From NCBI GenBank assembly GCA_023439505.1, contig JAEXNR010000048.1, positions 62,001-126,000 of the forward strand: a stretch of 64,000 nt of DNA, given 5' to 3'. Both the position numbers and the translations under genes were made by a program. The DNA is from Bacillota bacterium (GTDB lineage: Bacteria; Bacillota; Clostridia; Lachnospirales; Lachnospiraceae). Every line of letters begins with the position of its first letter. The stretch's first letter is position 1. Below are positions 16,210 to 25,071 of this stretch, one piece after another. The notes beneath the pieces are model-generated. The model did no database searches, was not told the origin of the DNA, and was given only the letters and a program-made list of their open reading frames with translations.

Positions 16210-17628
16210 ATGATTATTAATCACAATATGAATGCGTTAAATGCGCACAGAATGATGACAGGTAATACCGCATCTGCAGGCAAATCAATGGAGAAGTTAA
16301 GCTCCGGTTTGAGAATTAACAGAGCAGGTGATGATGCTGCAGGACTGGCTATTTCTGAAAAGATGAGAGGACAGATCAGAGGTCTTGATCAAGCTTCAAG
16401 AAATTCACAGGATGGTATCTCCATGTTACAGACAACAGAAGGTGCTTTAAATGAAACACACAGCATCCTTCAAAGAATGAGAGAACTTGCTGTACAAGCA
16501 TCCTCTGACACTAATGTAACAGTTGATCGTTCTGAGATCCAGAAGGAAATGAACCAGTTAACTTCTGAAATCAACAGAATCGGAAATACTACTGAATTCA
16601 ATACGAAAAAAGTATTAAACGGCGACTTAGTAGGAGCAGGCTCTTCTGCTGGTAATGCATCAGCAACGTTTGATTTTAATTTAAGCGGAGATCTTACTGG
16701 CGTTGCTGGTTCGACAATTCTTAATATCGGCGGTACAGATTATACGATCACCTTTAATGATGGAACAGATTATGCAACCACTGGTGTTGGAAGTACTACT
16801 TATAATGCAGCATCCAAGACTATAACTGTTTATACTGGTACTACCGGCCCTACAGCTGCACAGGTAACTGGCGACTTAGTAAAGGCTTTTCAGGATATGA
16901 GAGGTGCTGACCCTACCTTATCATTAACTGAGTTTAAGTTTGAAAATGATGGTACTAATAAATTAAAGATTAGTGCGAATGCTACCGGAAAATATGCCGG
17001 TGGAGCCGGTAAAGATACCATTTCCTTCAAGTCAGGAACATCTGTTGCTATGTCCAACATTGTAGAAGGTAAAAACGGCTCAGGCGGTTCTGTGCAATTA
17101 CAAATCGGTGCAAATAATGCGCAGGCATTTGTAATTTCTATTAATGATATGAGAAGCGCGAAGCTGGGAATTTCAACTGATGCACTTGTTGGAAGCGGTA
17201 TTGGTCAAGCAACGGGTGTTTCAGCTATTGATGATAATGGCACAGTTACGAATGCGTCTGTAGGTGCAACATTTACAACTACTCAAGGGGTTACTGATGG
17301 TACAACAGCTACAACAACTGAGTATGCTCTTGATGTAAGTACTCATGATAATGCTACAAAAGCGATTGAAGTTCTTGATTACGCTATTAAAAATGTTTCT
17401 GCTGAAAGAAGTAAGTTAGGTGCATATCAGAACAGATTGGAACATACAATCGCTAACCTTGGTACATCAAGTGAGAACTTAACATCAGCTGAATCACGTA
17501 TCAGAGATGTTGATATGGCAAAAGAAATGATGACGTTCTCCAAGAACAACATTCTTAGCCAGGCAGCTCAGGCTATGTTGGCTCAGGCGAATCAACAGCC
17601 TCAGGGTGTTCTCCAGTTATTAAGATAA
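16210..17628 (+). CDS. hag: Flagellin
   Basis: Filament subunit, 472 residues, exported through the flagellar channel. Conserved D0/D1 ends are obvious: MIINHNMNALNAHRMM, KLSSGLRINRAGDDAAGLAI and EGALNETHSILQRMRELAVQ at the N-terminus, and ERSKLGAYQNRLEHTIANL plus ISQAAQAMLAQANQQPQGVL at the C-terminus. Residues from about 140 to 380 form a Thr/Ser/Gly/Asn-rich variable surface region, a plausible place for O-linked glycans. AAGGAGG lies 9 bases before ATG 16210. Predicted control combines a sigma-28 promoter, a structured leader and CsrA. Glycosylation-type genes follow directly. Confidence 0.97.
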   Translation: MIINHNMNALNAHRMMTGNTASAGKSMEKLSSGLRINRAGDDAAGLAISEKMRGQIRGLDQASRNSQDGISMLQTTEGALNETHSILQRMRELAVQASSDTNVTVDRSEIQKEMNQLTSEINRIGNTTEFNTKKVLNGDLVGAGSSAGNASATFDFNLSGDLTGVAGSTILNIGGTDYTITFNDGTDYATTGVGSTTYNAASKTITVYTGTTGPTAAQVTGDLVKAFQDMRGADPTLSLTEFKFENDGTNKLKISANATGKYAGGAGKDTISFKSGTSVAMSNIVEGKNGSGGSVQLQIGANNAQAFVISINDMRSAKLGISTDALVGSGIGQATGVSAIDDNGTVTNASVGATFTTTQGVTDGTTATTTEYALDVSTHDNATKAIEVLDYAIKNVSAERSKLGAYQNRLEHTIANLGTSSENLTSAESRIRDVDMAKEMMTFSKNNILSQAAQAMLAQANQQPQGVLQLLR

Positions 17629-17649
17629 TTTAAAAAAGCGATATATTTC

Positions 17650-17682
17650 AAAGGAGTCAGAGTGAAAACTTTGACTCCTTTT
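17650..17682 (+). terminator. Intrinsic terminator of the flagellin gene
   Basis: A 14-bp stem (AAAGGAGTCAGAGT with ACTTTGACTCCTTT, one G-T pair) capped by a GAAA tetraloop and ending in TTTT. It separates hag from the glycosyltransferase genes. Confidence 0.85.
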
Positions 17683-17801
17683 CAAGAATTTAGATAGTAT
17701 TAAGGGTGTACTCCTATTAGCTCGTAGTTAGGCTAAAGTGAAGTAAAGAGTAAAAGGTCTTTAATTAAATCGCTAAGCAAATCATGGAGGGAATGGTTAA
17801 A

Positions 17802-19922
17802 GTGTTATTAAGCATAGGAATGATAGTTAAAAATGAATCAAAATATTTAAGGATGTGTTTAGAGGCTATAAGTCCTATCTTGAAAAGTCTGGAATCAGAA
17901 TTAATTATAGTTGATACTGGGTCCACGGACAATACCATAAAAATAGCCTTTGAGTTTACTAAGTATGTATATACACATAAATGGAATAATAATTTTGCAG
18001 AGGCAAGAAATATTACCATTGATAAGGCAAAGGGTCAATGGTATTTTTATATAGATGCAGATGAAATAATTGAAAACCCTATAGAAATAATTAATTTTTT
18101 TGAAAAAAAGATATTTCTTAAATACAAAGCGTGCGCAATTAAAATAAAAAATATGTTACAGGAAAATAATTGTCATGAAATAACAGAATTTTATAGTACC
18201 AGAATAATTAATTTGGATAGAGAAGTCAGATTTCGAGGCAGAATACATGAACAACTTCCATTTCGAAGTCCGGTATTTCTTTCTGATGCCTGTTTTATTC
18301 ATTATGGATATTTGAATAGTGATAAAAATTTAATTGAGAATAAATTTATACGAAACAGCGAATTACTGAATAAAGCGATAGAGAATGATCCGAATGATTA
18401 TCGTACGCTCTATCAATTGGCAATTACTTACTTTATGCACAAAGATTATCTAGAAGTTATTTCTCCTATAACAAAGGCATATGCGATAGTAAAGAAAATT
18501 GGTCTTTATCCAATGTATATATATAATTTATTGGCAGAGAGTTATATAAATAACGGCCGATATATGGAGGCAAAAAATATATGTGAAGAGGCATTACGAA
18601 ATAAAGAAGAAAATACTTCTGCTTATATAGACACTTATTTTCATCTTGCTATGGCAAACTCTTCCTTATGTAATTTTGAAGAAGCGATAGAAAATTATTT
18701 AAGTTATCTAGATTTACTTCAAAGTAATGAAAACAAAAAGCTTGTTATAGATTTTTCAACAATTGTTTATACATCGAAAAGAAAAAATTATGTATATTTA
18801 CAATTGAGTTCCATGTATGATAAAATAAACGATTTGAATAAATCTATATATTATGCAAAAAGGCTTTTAAATTCTAAGGTAGAAGATCATGATGACTATA
18901 AAAAGATGGCATTAAAGCATCTTATATATATGTGGATGAAATATTCCAAATACGATGAACTGATTGATTGTTATATTGAATTGACGAATTTGTCAGATAA
19001 TACGCTGGTATTATCATTTGTAAATACTTTGGAAATTGAATTGAAAAAGAATTTTAGTGAGAAAAAAGAAGTCATAAACAAATTCGCATGTATTCAAAAG
19101 GATACAGAATATGTGTTATTACAACAAGTTAGAAATTTAGTTATTAATAATATGGAGATAAATGATGAAATTCAAAAGAAATTAGTTACGTTTCATTATT
19201 TTGATAATAGTAAGGTTTATAGTGAATTTATATACTATCTTATGAAAAATACGATTGATATCAGCGATATTATGTATAAGTTAAATGACAAAAATATAAA
19301 TTCATTTATGGAATATTTAGCTAAAGAATTCAAAGATTTTGATGAAGTTATAAGAATGTATTTTGAAGAATTTTCTGATGTCTTTACATTAGATCATATT
19401 CTTTTTTCTAAAATCTTAAAAAGAATTTATTTAATTCATTCGCAAAATGTTGATGATTCCTATCATAAACTTTTTTATAGATATATCAAGGAAGGCATAT
19501 TTTATATAGAAAATGTATATATCGATGAAATTTTAAATAATGAAGTTATTAATATATTAAAAAATGATGAAGAAGTATTTTATATGTATATGAGGAAGGC
19601 GTTGATAAATAAAGGTAAAGATTTGAAGTTATATATTAACTATTTAAATAAAGCGCTTAATTCTTATACATTTATGAAAAATGGAATTGAATTAATAAGA
19701 AATAATCTGGATCAAGAGATTGAAGAAATAAATGTCAAAAATGAAGAAATAGATGTTCAACTTATGGAGTTCAAAGTAATAGTAAAAGATAATATAAAAA
19801 CACTATTAGAATTAGATAGATTGATCGAAGCTAAAGATATCATTAATGAATACCTGGATATAGTCCCGGATGATTTAGAAGTATTATTGTTAAAATCACA
19901 AATTCAATTGCAGCTAATGTAG
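17802..19922 (+). CDS. Family 2 glycosyltransferase with helical (TPR-like) repeats
   Basis: GT-A fold glycosyltransferase, about 706 residues. The N-terminal 90 residues carry SIGMIVKNESKYL, a VDTGSTDNT nucleotide-sugar motif and a YIDADE (DXD-type) metal site, typical of SunS/family 2 enzymes. The remainder is helical, with TPR-like units (YRTLYQLAITYF, AYIDTYFHLAMANSSLCNFE) and a long poorly characterised tail. The start is uncertain: GTG 17802 is the only candidate with a workable GGAGG (17786-17790); ATG 17784 and 17793 are alternatives. Base composition is extremely AT-rich (7 G/C in 19501-19560). Placement directly after hag suggests flagellin glycosylation, which is inferred. Confidence 0.8.
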   Translation: MLLSIGMIVKNESKYLRMCLEAISPILKSLESELIIVDTGSTDNTIKIAFEFTKYVYTHKWNNNFAEARNITIDKAKGQWYFYIDADEIIENPIEIINFFEKKIFLKYKACAIKIKNMLQENNCHEITEFYSTRIINLDREVRFRGRIHEQLPFRSPVFLSDACFIHYGYLNSDKNLIENKFIRNSELLNKAIENDPNDYRTLYQLAITYFMHKDYLEVISPITKAYAIVKKIGLYPMYIYNLLAESYINNGRYMEAKNICEEALRNKEENTSAYIDTYFHLAMANSSLCNFEEAIENYLSYLDLLQSNENKKLVIDFSTIVYTSKRKNYVYLQLSSMYDKINDLNKSIYYAKRLLNSKVEDHDDYKKMALKHLIYMWMKYSKYDELIDCYIELTNLSDNTLVLSFVNTLEIELKKNFSEKKEVINKFACIQKDTEYVLLQQVRNLVINNMEINDEIQKKLVTFHYFDNSKVYSEFIYYLMKNTIDISDIMYKLNDKNINSFMEYLAKEFKDFDEVIRMYFEEFSDVFTLDHILFSKILKRIYLIHSQNVDDSYHKLFYRYIKEGIFYIENVYIDEILNNEVINILKNDEEVFYMYMRKALINKGKDLKLYINYLNKALNSYTFMKNGIELIRNNLDQEIEEINVKNEEIDVQLMEFKVIVKDNIKTLLELDRLIEAKDIINEYLDIVPDDLEVLLLKSQIQLQLM

Positions 19923-19954
19923 ATTTTTGGTTTGCGCAGAGAAGGAAGTAATTT

Positions 19955-21481
19955 ATGAATGATGATAAAATAGATTATCGTAAGAAAATAAAAGAAAATA
20001 TTTATATATTAGTTGAAAATAGAAAATTTGCAGATGCCTTGGAGCTTATAAATCATTTTGAAATTATTGATAAAAATGATATAGATATTTATTCCATAAA
20101 AGGTGTTATATTTATTATGGAAGGAAATTTGGATTTGGCTGAAAAAATATTAAAGGAAGGTTTAGAAAAAGATTATAATAATTTCGATATTTTATACAAT
20201 TTAGCATATGTTCATAGCTTAAAGAAGGATTATTTATCAGCCTATGAATGTTATATAAGTATCAAAAATAAATGTAAGGATGAGGCAATATGTAATAAGA
20301 TAGAAGCTGAATTAACTGACATTAAAGATAAATATTTTTTAGAAACGAAGAAAGACTTGGAAGAAAATAGAAGTGTTGGCATATCGGACAAAGCTAAAAA
20401 AAGTTATAAAAAGATTTTGTATTTAGGATGGTTGGGACAAGGGAATGTCGGTGACGATGTACTTTTTGATATATTTAAAAAAATGATATTTACTTTAAAA
20501 GGAAATTCTGAATATAATTTAATGATTGATTCTTTTTTGCCGCTTAATAATTATGAAGTAGATTTAAAGCAATATGATCTTATTGTTCTAGGAGGAGGGT
20601 CACTATATTTGCTGGATTATTGGATAGATATATGCTTAAATGCAGCACGCTTAGAAGTTCCCTATATAACATGGGGTACTGGAATTGATATACGCGACAA
20701 CAATTCAATTGCTCATATTGTTAAAAGATATAAAAAGGAAAAGATTAACATCAGTTCGGATAAATTAGTCAAATTATTAAGCAATAGTAAATTAACAAGT
20801 ACAAGAGGTAATGTATCTAAATATATACTTGGATACAATGAAATGGAAGTTATCGGTGATCCTTGTATTATATTTGACAAAATGAATGATTCTTATACTG
20901 ATATAGAAGAAGTTTCAAGTTTTATTAAGGGTAATGATAAAATCATTTTAGTAAACTGGGGAACCTCATATAATAATATATCTGGTGGAAATGAAGAAAT
21001 GGTAGAAACAGAGTTGGTAAAAACGGTTAATAAATTATTGGAAAAAGGCTATAAAATAATTATTTACCCTATTTGGATAAACGACATAGATAGTTGTGTA
21101 CAATTATCAAAAAGATTTCAAAGCAATAAAATAATGTTATTAAAAAAAGTATATGATGCATATAAAATTGCTTCCTTAATAAAAAAAGCCTTTATGACTT
21201 TAAATTTTAAACTACATGCAAATATCTTATCCATGTCTATGAAAAAGCCGTTCATTTCCCTGGGTTATGGAATGAAGTGTTATGACTTTTGCCAATCTAT
21301 AGATAGTGACGAATTAAATATATTTACTCAAGATGTCTCAAGTATGAAGATAATGGAAAAGATTTCCTATATCGAAGAGAACTGTTCAATGATTGTTGAT
21401 AGATTTGAAAAACATATTGAGAAGTATTATAGATTGCAATTTGATTTTGGAAATAGGATATTAAAAATACTAGACAATTGA
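19955..21481 (+). CDS. Polysaccharide pyruvyl transferase family protein with TPR-like N-terminus
   Basis: 508 residues in two parts. The first 130 are helical repeats (DIYSIKGVIFIMEGNLDLAE; FDILYNLAYVHSLKKDYLSA). The rest matches the polysaccharide pyruvyl transferase family (CsaB/WcaK type), with LGWLGQGNVGDDVLFDIF at the start of the domain, DLIVLGGGSLY, and a late segment TLNFKLHANILSMSMKKPFI equivalent to the conserved histidine-containing loop. Family members add ketal pyruvate or related groups to surface sugars. GAAGGAAG precedes ATG 19955; the gap to the glycosyltransferase is 32 bases. It shares that gene's very low GC, so the two probably arrived together and act on the same glycan, plausibly on flagellin. 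Confidence 0.78.
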   Translation: MNDDKIDYRKKIKENIYILVENRKFADALELINHFEIIDKNDIDIYSIKGVIFIMEGNLDLAEKILKEGLEKDYNNFDILYNLAYVHSLKKDYLSAYECYISIKNKCKDEAICNKIEAELTDIKDKYFLETKKDLEENRSVGISDKAKKSYKKILYLGWLGQGNVGDDVLFDIFKKMIFTLKGNSEYNLMIDSFLPLNNYEVDLKQYDLIVLGGGSLYLLDYWIDICLNAARLEVPYITWGTGIDIRDNNSIAHIVKRYKKEKINISSDKLVKLLSNSKLTSTRGNVSKYILGYNEMEVIGDPCIIFDKMNDSYTDIEEVSSFIKGNDKIILVNWGTSYNNISGGNEEMVETELVKTVNKLLEKGYKIIIYPIWINDIDSCVQLSKRFQSNKIMLLKKVYDAYKIASLIKKAFMTLNFKLHANILSMSMKKPFISLGYGMKCYDFCQSIDSDELNIFTQDVSSMKIMEKISYIEENCSMIVDRFEKHIEKYYRLQFDFGNRILKILDN

Positions 21482-21694
21482 TTCCTGCTATTCCGATGCT
21501 TCATACCATCCAGGGAGATTTGATTGTTGTGCCATTGAACTGTATCTTTGATAAAGTGCTTGCCTTTTTGTCGGATTAAGGTAAACAAGAGTCTTGTCGA
21601 GAAATATTGGGAAGGACTTGCTTTCGTAGTAGCATGCCGTGGACAGTTCAGTGAAAAAATTGTAGGAAAATATCCTGGATATCAAATTAAGTAA
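21478..21694 (+). pseudogene. Possible remnant of a protein-coding gene (two frames)
   Basis: Directly after the AT-rich island, base composition returns to that of the surroundings. Two plus-strand frames read as protein-like: 21478-21579 (ending in VVPLNCIFDKVLAFLSD, stop 21577) and 21572-21694 (VEKYWEGLAFVVACRGQFSE..., stop 21692). They would join through a +1/-2 shift near 21575. No start codon with a binding site is visible. It may be the 3' tail of a gene cut by arrival of the island. I do not recognise the family. An opposite-strand frame also spans it but looks unlike protein. Confidence 0.28.
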
Positions 21695-21704
21695 TTACAT
21701 ATGA

Positions 21705-21745
21705 GGCAGTTGGGAGAATATAATTCGACCAGCTGCCCTTTTTTT
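21705..21745 (+). terminator. Intrinsic terminator after the AT-rich island
   Basis: GGCAGTTGG (21705-21713) pairs with CCAGCTGCC (21729-21737) with one G-T pair, followed by CTTTTTTT. Confidence 0.85.
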
Positions 21746-21804
21746 CCATACTCCCTGTCCTGAAAGTGTTCCCTATGAAATATATTATGATAGGAGGAAT
21801 TATC

Positions 21805-22749
21805 ATGGAGCAGGTTATAATCACAGGTGCGACCGGGGTAACAGGGATCGCACTGGTAAGATTTTTACTGGAGCAGGCAGTGAAAGTTACAGCTATCCTC
21901 AGGCCGGGGACGGCCAGGAGAAAATATCTCCCAGAACATCCGAATTTAACAGTGATGGAATGTGATATGAAGTACTACAGGACGCTTGGACCGTTATTAT
22001 CCGGGAAGCATTATGATGTGTTCTATCATCTGGCATGGGAGGGTACTACAGGAGTACATAAGGCAGATAACAGGAATGATATGTATCTGCAAAACAGAAA
22101 TATCGCTCATACCCTGGATGCGGTGGAGCTTTGCCGCCAGCTGGGGTGCGGTGTATTTGTAGCAGCGGGGTCCCAGGCAGAGTATGGGCGTACCACAGAG
22201 GTGATTAGTGAGACTACCATAGAAAAGCCCGAGACGGGTTATGGCTGTGCGAAATTGTGTGCCGGTAACATGTCCAGGATCTTATGCAGAAAATATGGGA
22301 TCAGGCATGTCTGGGCCCGTCTGTTCAGCATATACGGTCCGTATGACAGTGAGCGCAATAACCTGATTAATTATAGTATCGCTAAATTGCTTCAGAATGA
22401 GAATCCCGGTTATACGAAGGGAGAACAGCGTTGGGATTATCTGTATTCCTTTGATGCGGCGAAGGCGCTTTGGCTGCTTGGTGACCTGGGGAAAGCAGGG
22501 GAGATCTACTGTATCGGCTATGGAGAGGCAAGACCACTGTCGGAATATATACGAATACTACACCGGACAGTAAATCCGGAGATACTTCCCGTATTCGGGG
22601 AGATTCCATATCAGGAAGATCAGGTCATGAATTTGTGTCTGGATATTACAAAGCTGAAACAGGACACGGGGTTTGAAGCGGAGGTTGAATTTTGCAAGGG
22701 AATTCAGAAGGTCTATGCGTGGTATGAGAAGGAAGGCATGGGAACATAA
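21805..22749 (+). CDS. NAD(P)-dependent sugar epimerase/dehydratase
   Basis: Extended short-chain dehydrogenase acting on nucleotide sugars, 314 residues. The Rossmann motif GATGVTG is at residues 8-14, the serine of the catalytic set lies in AAGSQAEYG, and YGCAK is the Tyr-x3-Lys pair; ARLFSIYGPYD follows, as in this family. ATG 21805 is selected because AGGAGG (21792-21797) is 7 bases upstream; an earlier in-frame ATG at 21766 has none. The substrate cannot be read from sequence. Position near hag and the glycosyltransferases suggests supplying a sugar for surface or flagellar glycans. GC is much higher than in the island (37 of 60 bases at 22141-22200). Confidence 0.82.
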   Translation: MEQVIITGATGVTGIALVRFLLEQAVKVTAILRPGTARRKYLPEHPNLTVMECDMKYYRTLGPLLSGKHYDVFYHLAWEGTTGVHKADNRNDMYLQNRNIAHTLDAVELCRQLGCGVFVAAGSQAEYGRTTEVISETTIEKPETGYGCAKLCAGNMSRILCRKYGIRHVWARLFSIYGPYDSERNNLINYSIAKLLQNENPGYTKGEQRWDYLYSFDAAKALWLLGDLGKAGEIYCIGYGEARPLSEYIRILHRTVNPEILPVFGEIPYQEDQVMNLCLDITKLKQDTGFEAEVEFCKGIQKVYAWYEKEGMGT

Positions 22750-22869
22750 TGTAATTTTTCAGAGAAGTTGGTATCTGTCCACCAAAAGTTACCCGGATAC
22801 AACGGACCAGGTTATTTATTGAGATTTTCCTAAGGAAATCATGGGCAGCATCCGATATAAATAATAAGT

Positions 22870-22922
22870 ATTGGGCCGTACCAGGTAAATATATTCTGTT
22901 TCTATGAAATAAATGGCCCAAT
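22870..22922. repeat. 8-bp inverted repeat upstream of the secreted-protein gene
   Basis: ATTGGGCC (22870-22877) and GGCCCAAT (22915-22922), 37 bases apart. The right arm lies just upstream of an extended -10 element, the position of an operator. No U-run follows, so it is not a terminator. The rest of the 310-base gap shows nothing else clear. Confidence 0.5.
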
Positions 22923-22934
22923 GTTAGAAAAATA

Positions 22935-22943
22935 TGCTATAAT
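22935..22943 (+). promoter_or_regulatory. Extended -10 promoter for the secreted-protein gene
   Basis: TGCTATAAT (22935-22943) is a perfect extended -10; the -35 region is not consensus. It lies about 115 bases before the start codon. Confidence 0.5.
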
Positions 22944-23059
22944 AAGGACAAATTCCCTATTGCAATCCTGGAATTAATATAGGAAGAAACGGATTGCCGA
23001 TGATGCAGGGATGTGAGGATGAAGTACAGGGATGTACGTTTTTTACAGGAGGTAAGAGA

Positions 23060-25027
23060 ATGGAGAATCTAAAAAACAGTTGGTTAAAGTGGGTTGTGGT
23101 AAGTTTTCTGATGGTGGTTGGTATCTTTGTGTTTCACGAAGAAACGGCTTATGCGGCTACACCTATCACAATTAAAACCGTGGATTATGAGAATGAGACA
23201 ATTGTAATCAATAACAATGGAAATTCCAGAATTTATTTTAATAATGAATCCGATGCGGGAAGGAACAGCTGGGAAGTTCTGAATGCGGAGGCTACACCGG
23301 ATAATACGACAACCATAGATTTCTCCTGGGTTTCCTCCTCTCTGGAGACTGTTCTTGTATTGAAAGGGGAAGAGAACGGGACACAGGTACGGGTGACGTT
23401 ACTGCCCCAGACATTAAAATTAGATATTTCTATCAACTTCCTATTTATGAATGACTTAAAAAAATCAGATGTAATTGCGCCCCTGCTTAATATCATGACA
23501 ACAGCCGGGACTGGAAATAAACCCATTGTCTTTGATGATCTGGAGTGGAGAAAAGGCGAGAATGGTAAATGGAGAGATGTTTCCGAATTAACAGTTGCTC
23601 AGTTGGAAATGTTTCAGATCAAAGGTGTTAATTTGAATTTCCGGATCAAAGCGGTTAATGATGTTACCGTTGGCACCAATTATCCGGACGGACTAAGGGG
23701 AAGGCGTGCGAGCAGAGTTACCTTTCTAAAAATAACGAAGAAAATAGCACCTGTGGTGATCGGAATCGATGGACAAAAGTTCCGTGCGGATATTAAGTAC
23801 GGCAAAGAGTATCGTGTGACCATTGGAGGCGTTACCTCCGGCTGGGTTCAGGTAACAGATTCCTCCGTGAAATCACTGCCGCTTTCTAAGATTGTGAATA
23901 ACGGAAAGGATGGCACGGATAACACGAAAGCATTCCCTGCCATGAAACTGGAGATCAGAAATTATTCTACGACAAAGACAGCAGCATCCAAGATTACCGA
24001 GATTATACTGGATGCCCAGCGGACTTTGTCCGGTCAAATGATTGAAGGAAAGGCACCGGCAAATGCAACAGCCGCAGATAATAATATTTATATCTCTTAT
24101 TACGGAAGCCAATATGTGTCTGTTACCATTCCATCTGCTTCTTCCCAGGTTCCATATGAATACTGTGTTGTTAAACAGGGAGAAACCTACAGCCATGATT
24201 ATGCAATCTGGACTTCGATTACAAGGGGTGCCGAAATAAAGATATTAAACAATAAGGCAGTGGACGGCAGTACATTATACATCAGACAGAAAGAAATCAA
24301 ATCCAAGGCGGCGACCAAAACCTCGGCAGCAGTGAATTATGCATTGGCTTCCACTTATAAAACCTTCAGTGTAAGCTATCCTGCAACACCGATTTTTGAT
24401 CAAACAACCTATGTATATACCAAAGGATATTCAGATTCCCTGGTGATTCCTGTAAAGTTAAATCCGGTGGGCAAGGTACCGTATGAAACAGGAATAAACA
24501 GTATTAAGCTGGGAACGAAGGATATTGCTTTTACTACTACCATAACGCCGACGATTACGAATCCTATGAATCCGGCTATACAATACACTATGACGATTAC
24601 ATTGAATAAGGATTCCCTGCAATCCATGGCCAATACTTATAACAAGTCATTAACAATTACCTTTAATAACGGCACCGTTGACAAGACTTCTGTGAAACTC
24701 ACGGTACAAAATCCGACGGCAGCACCTGCACTTACCGCAACAGCGCAAAAAGGAACAGCCACAGGGACAACAGCAGTTACTGTAGTAAGCAGTCCGGGAT
24801 CCGGCAACAAATTTGTATACACGATCAATGACGCTCTGGTCAAGGATGTGGTGCAGCAGGATAAGATAACGACAGGTCAGGATTTTACATCGGGGAGCGA
24901 TGTATCAATCACAGCAGGAAAATATCTCACAATTTATGAAATTAATACAACGACGTCGCAGATAATAAAATACAAGAGCATTCAGATAACTGCGGATAAG
25001 ATATTATATACAAGGGGAGACTTCTAA
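23060..25027 (+). CDS. Secreted beta-rich protein of unknown function
   Basis: 655 residues with a signal peptide: basic MENLKNSWLK, a hydrophobic core WVVVSFLMVVGIFVF and likely cleavage after ETAYA. The mature part is rich in Thr, Val, Ile, Asn and Lys, with alternating patterns typical of stacked Ig-like or beta-sandwich domains; no catalytic motif, sortase signal or SLH domain was seen. ATG 23060 is chosen for its AGGAGG (23047-23052, spacing 7) and because the signal peptide starts there. It is followed 44 bases later by a flagellar-modification-like gene, so they may be co-transcribed. A surface or extracellular role is likely. Confidence 0.7.
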   Translation: MENLKNSWLKWVVVSFLMVVGIFVFHEETAYAATPITIKTVDYENETIVINNNGNSRIYFNNESDAGRNSWEVLNAEATPDNTTTIDFSWVSSSLETVLVLKGEENGTQVRVTLLPQTLKLDISINFLFMNDLKKSDVIAPLLNIMTTAGTGNKPIVFDDLEWRKGENGKWRDVSELTVAQLEMFQIKGVNLNFRIKAVNDVTVGTNYPDGLRGRRASRVTFLKITKKIAPVVIGIDGQKFRADIKYGKEYRVTIGGVTSGWVQVTDSSVKSLPLSKIVNNGKDGTDNTKAFPAMKLEIRNYSTTKTAASKITEIILDAQRTLSGQMIEGKAPANATAADNNIYISYYGSQYVSVTIPSASSQVPYEYCVVKQGETYSHDYAIWTSITRGAEIKILNNKAVDGSTLYIRQKEIKSKAATKTSAAVNYALASTYKTFSVSYPATPIFDQTTYVYTKGYSDSLVIPVKLNPVGKVPYETGINSIKLGTKDIAFTTTITPTITNPMNPAIQYTMTITLNKDSLQSMANTYNKSLTITFNNGTVDKTSVKLTVQNPTAAPALTATAQKGTATGTTAVTVVSSPGSGNKFVYTINDALVKDVVQQDKITTGQDFTSGSDVSITAGKYLTIYEINTTTSQIIKYKSIQITADKILYTRGDF

Positions 25028-25071
25028 AAGGAATGAACAGACGGAAGAAAGATAAAATATGAGGTGATGAA

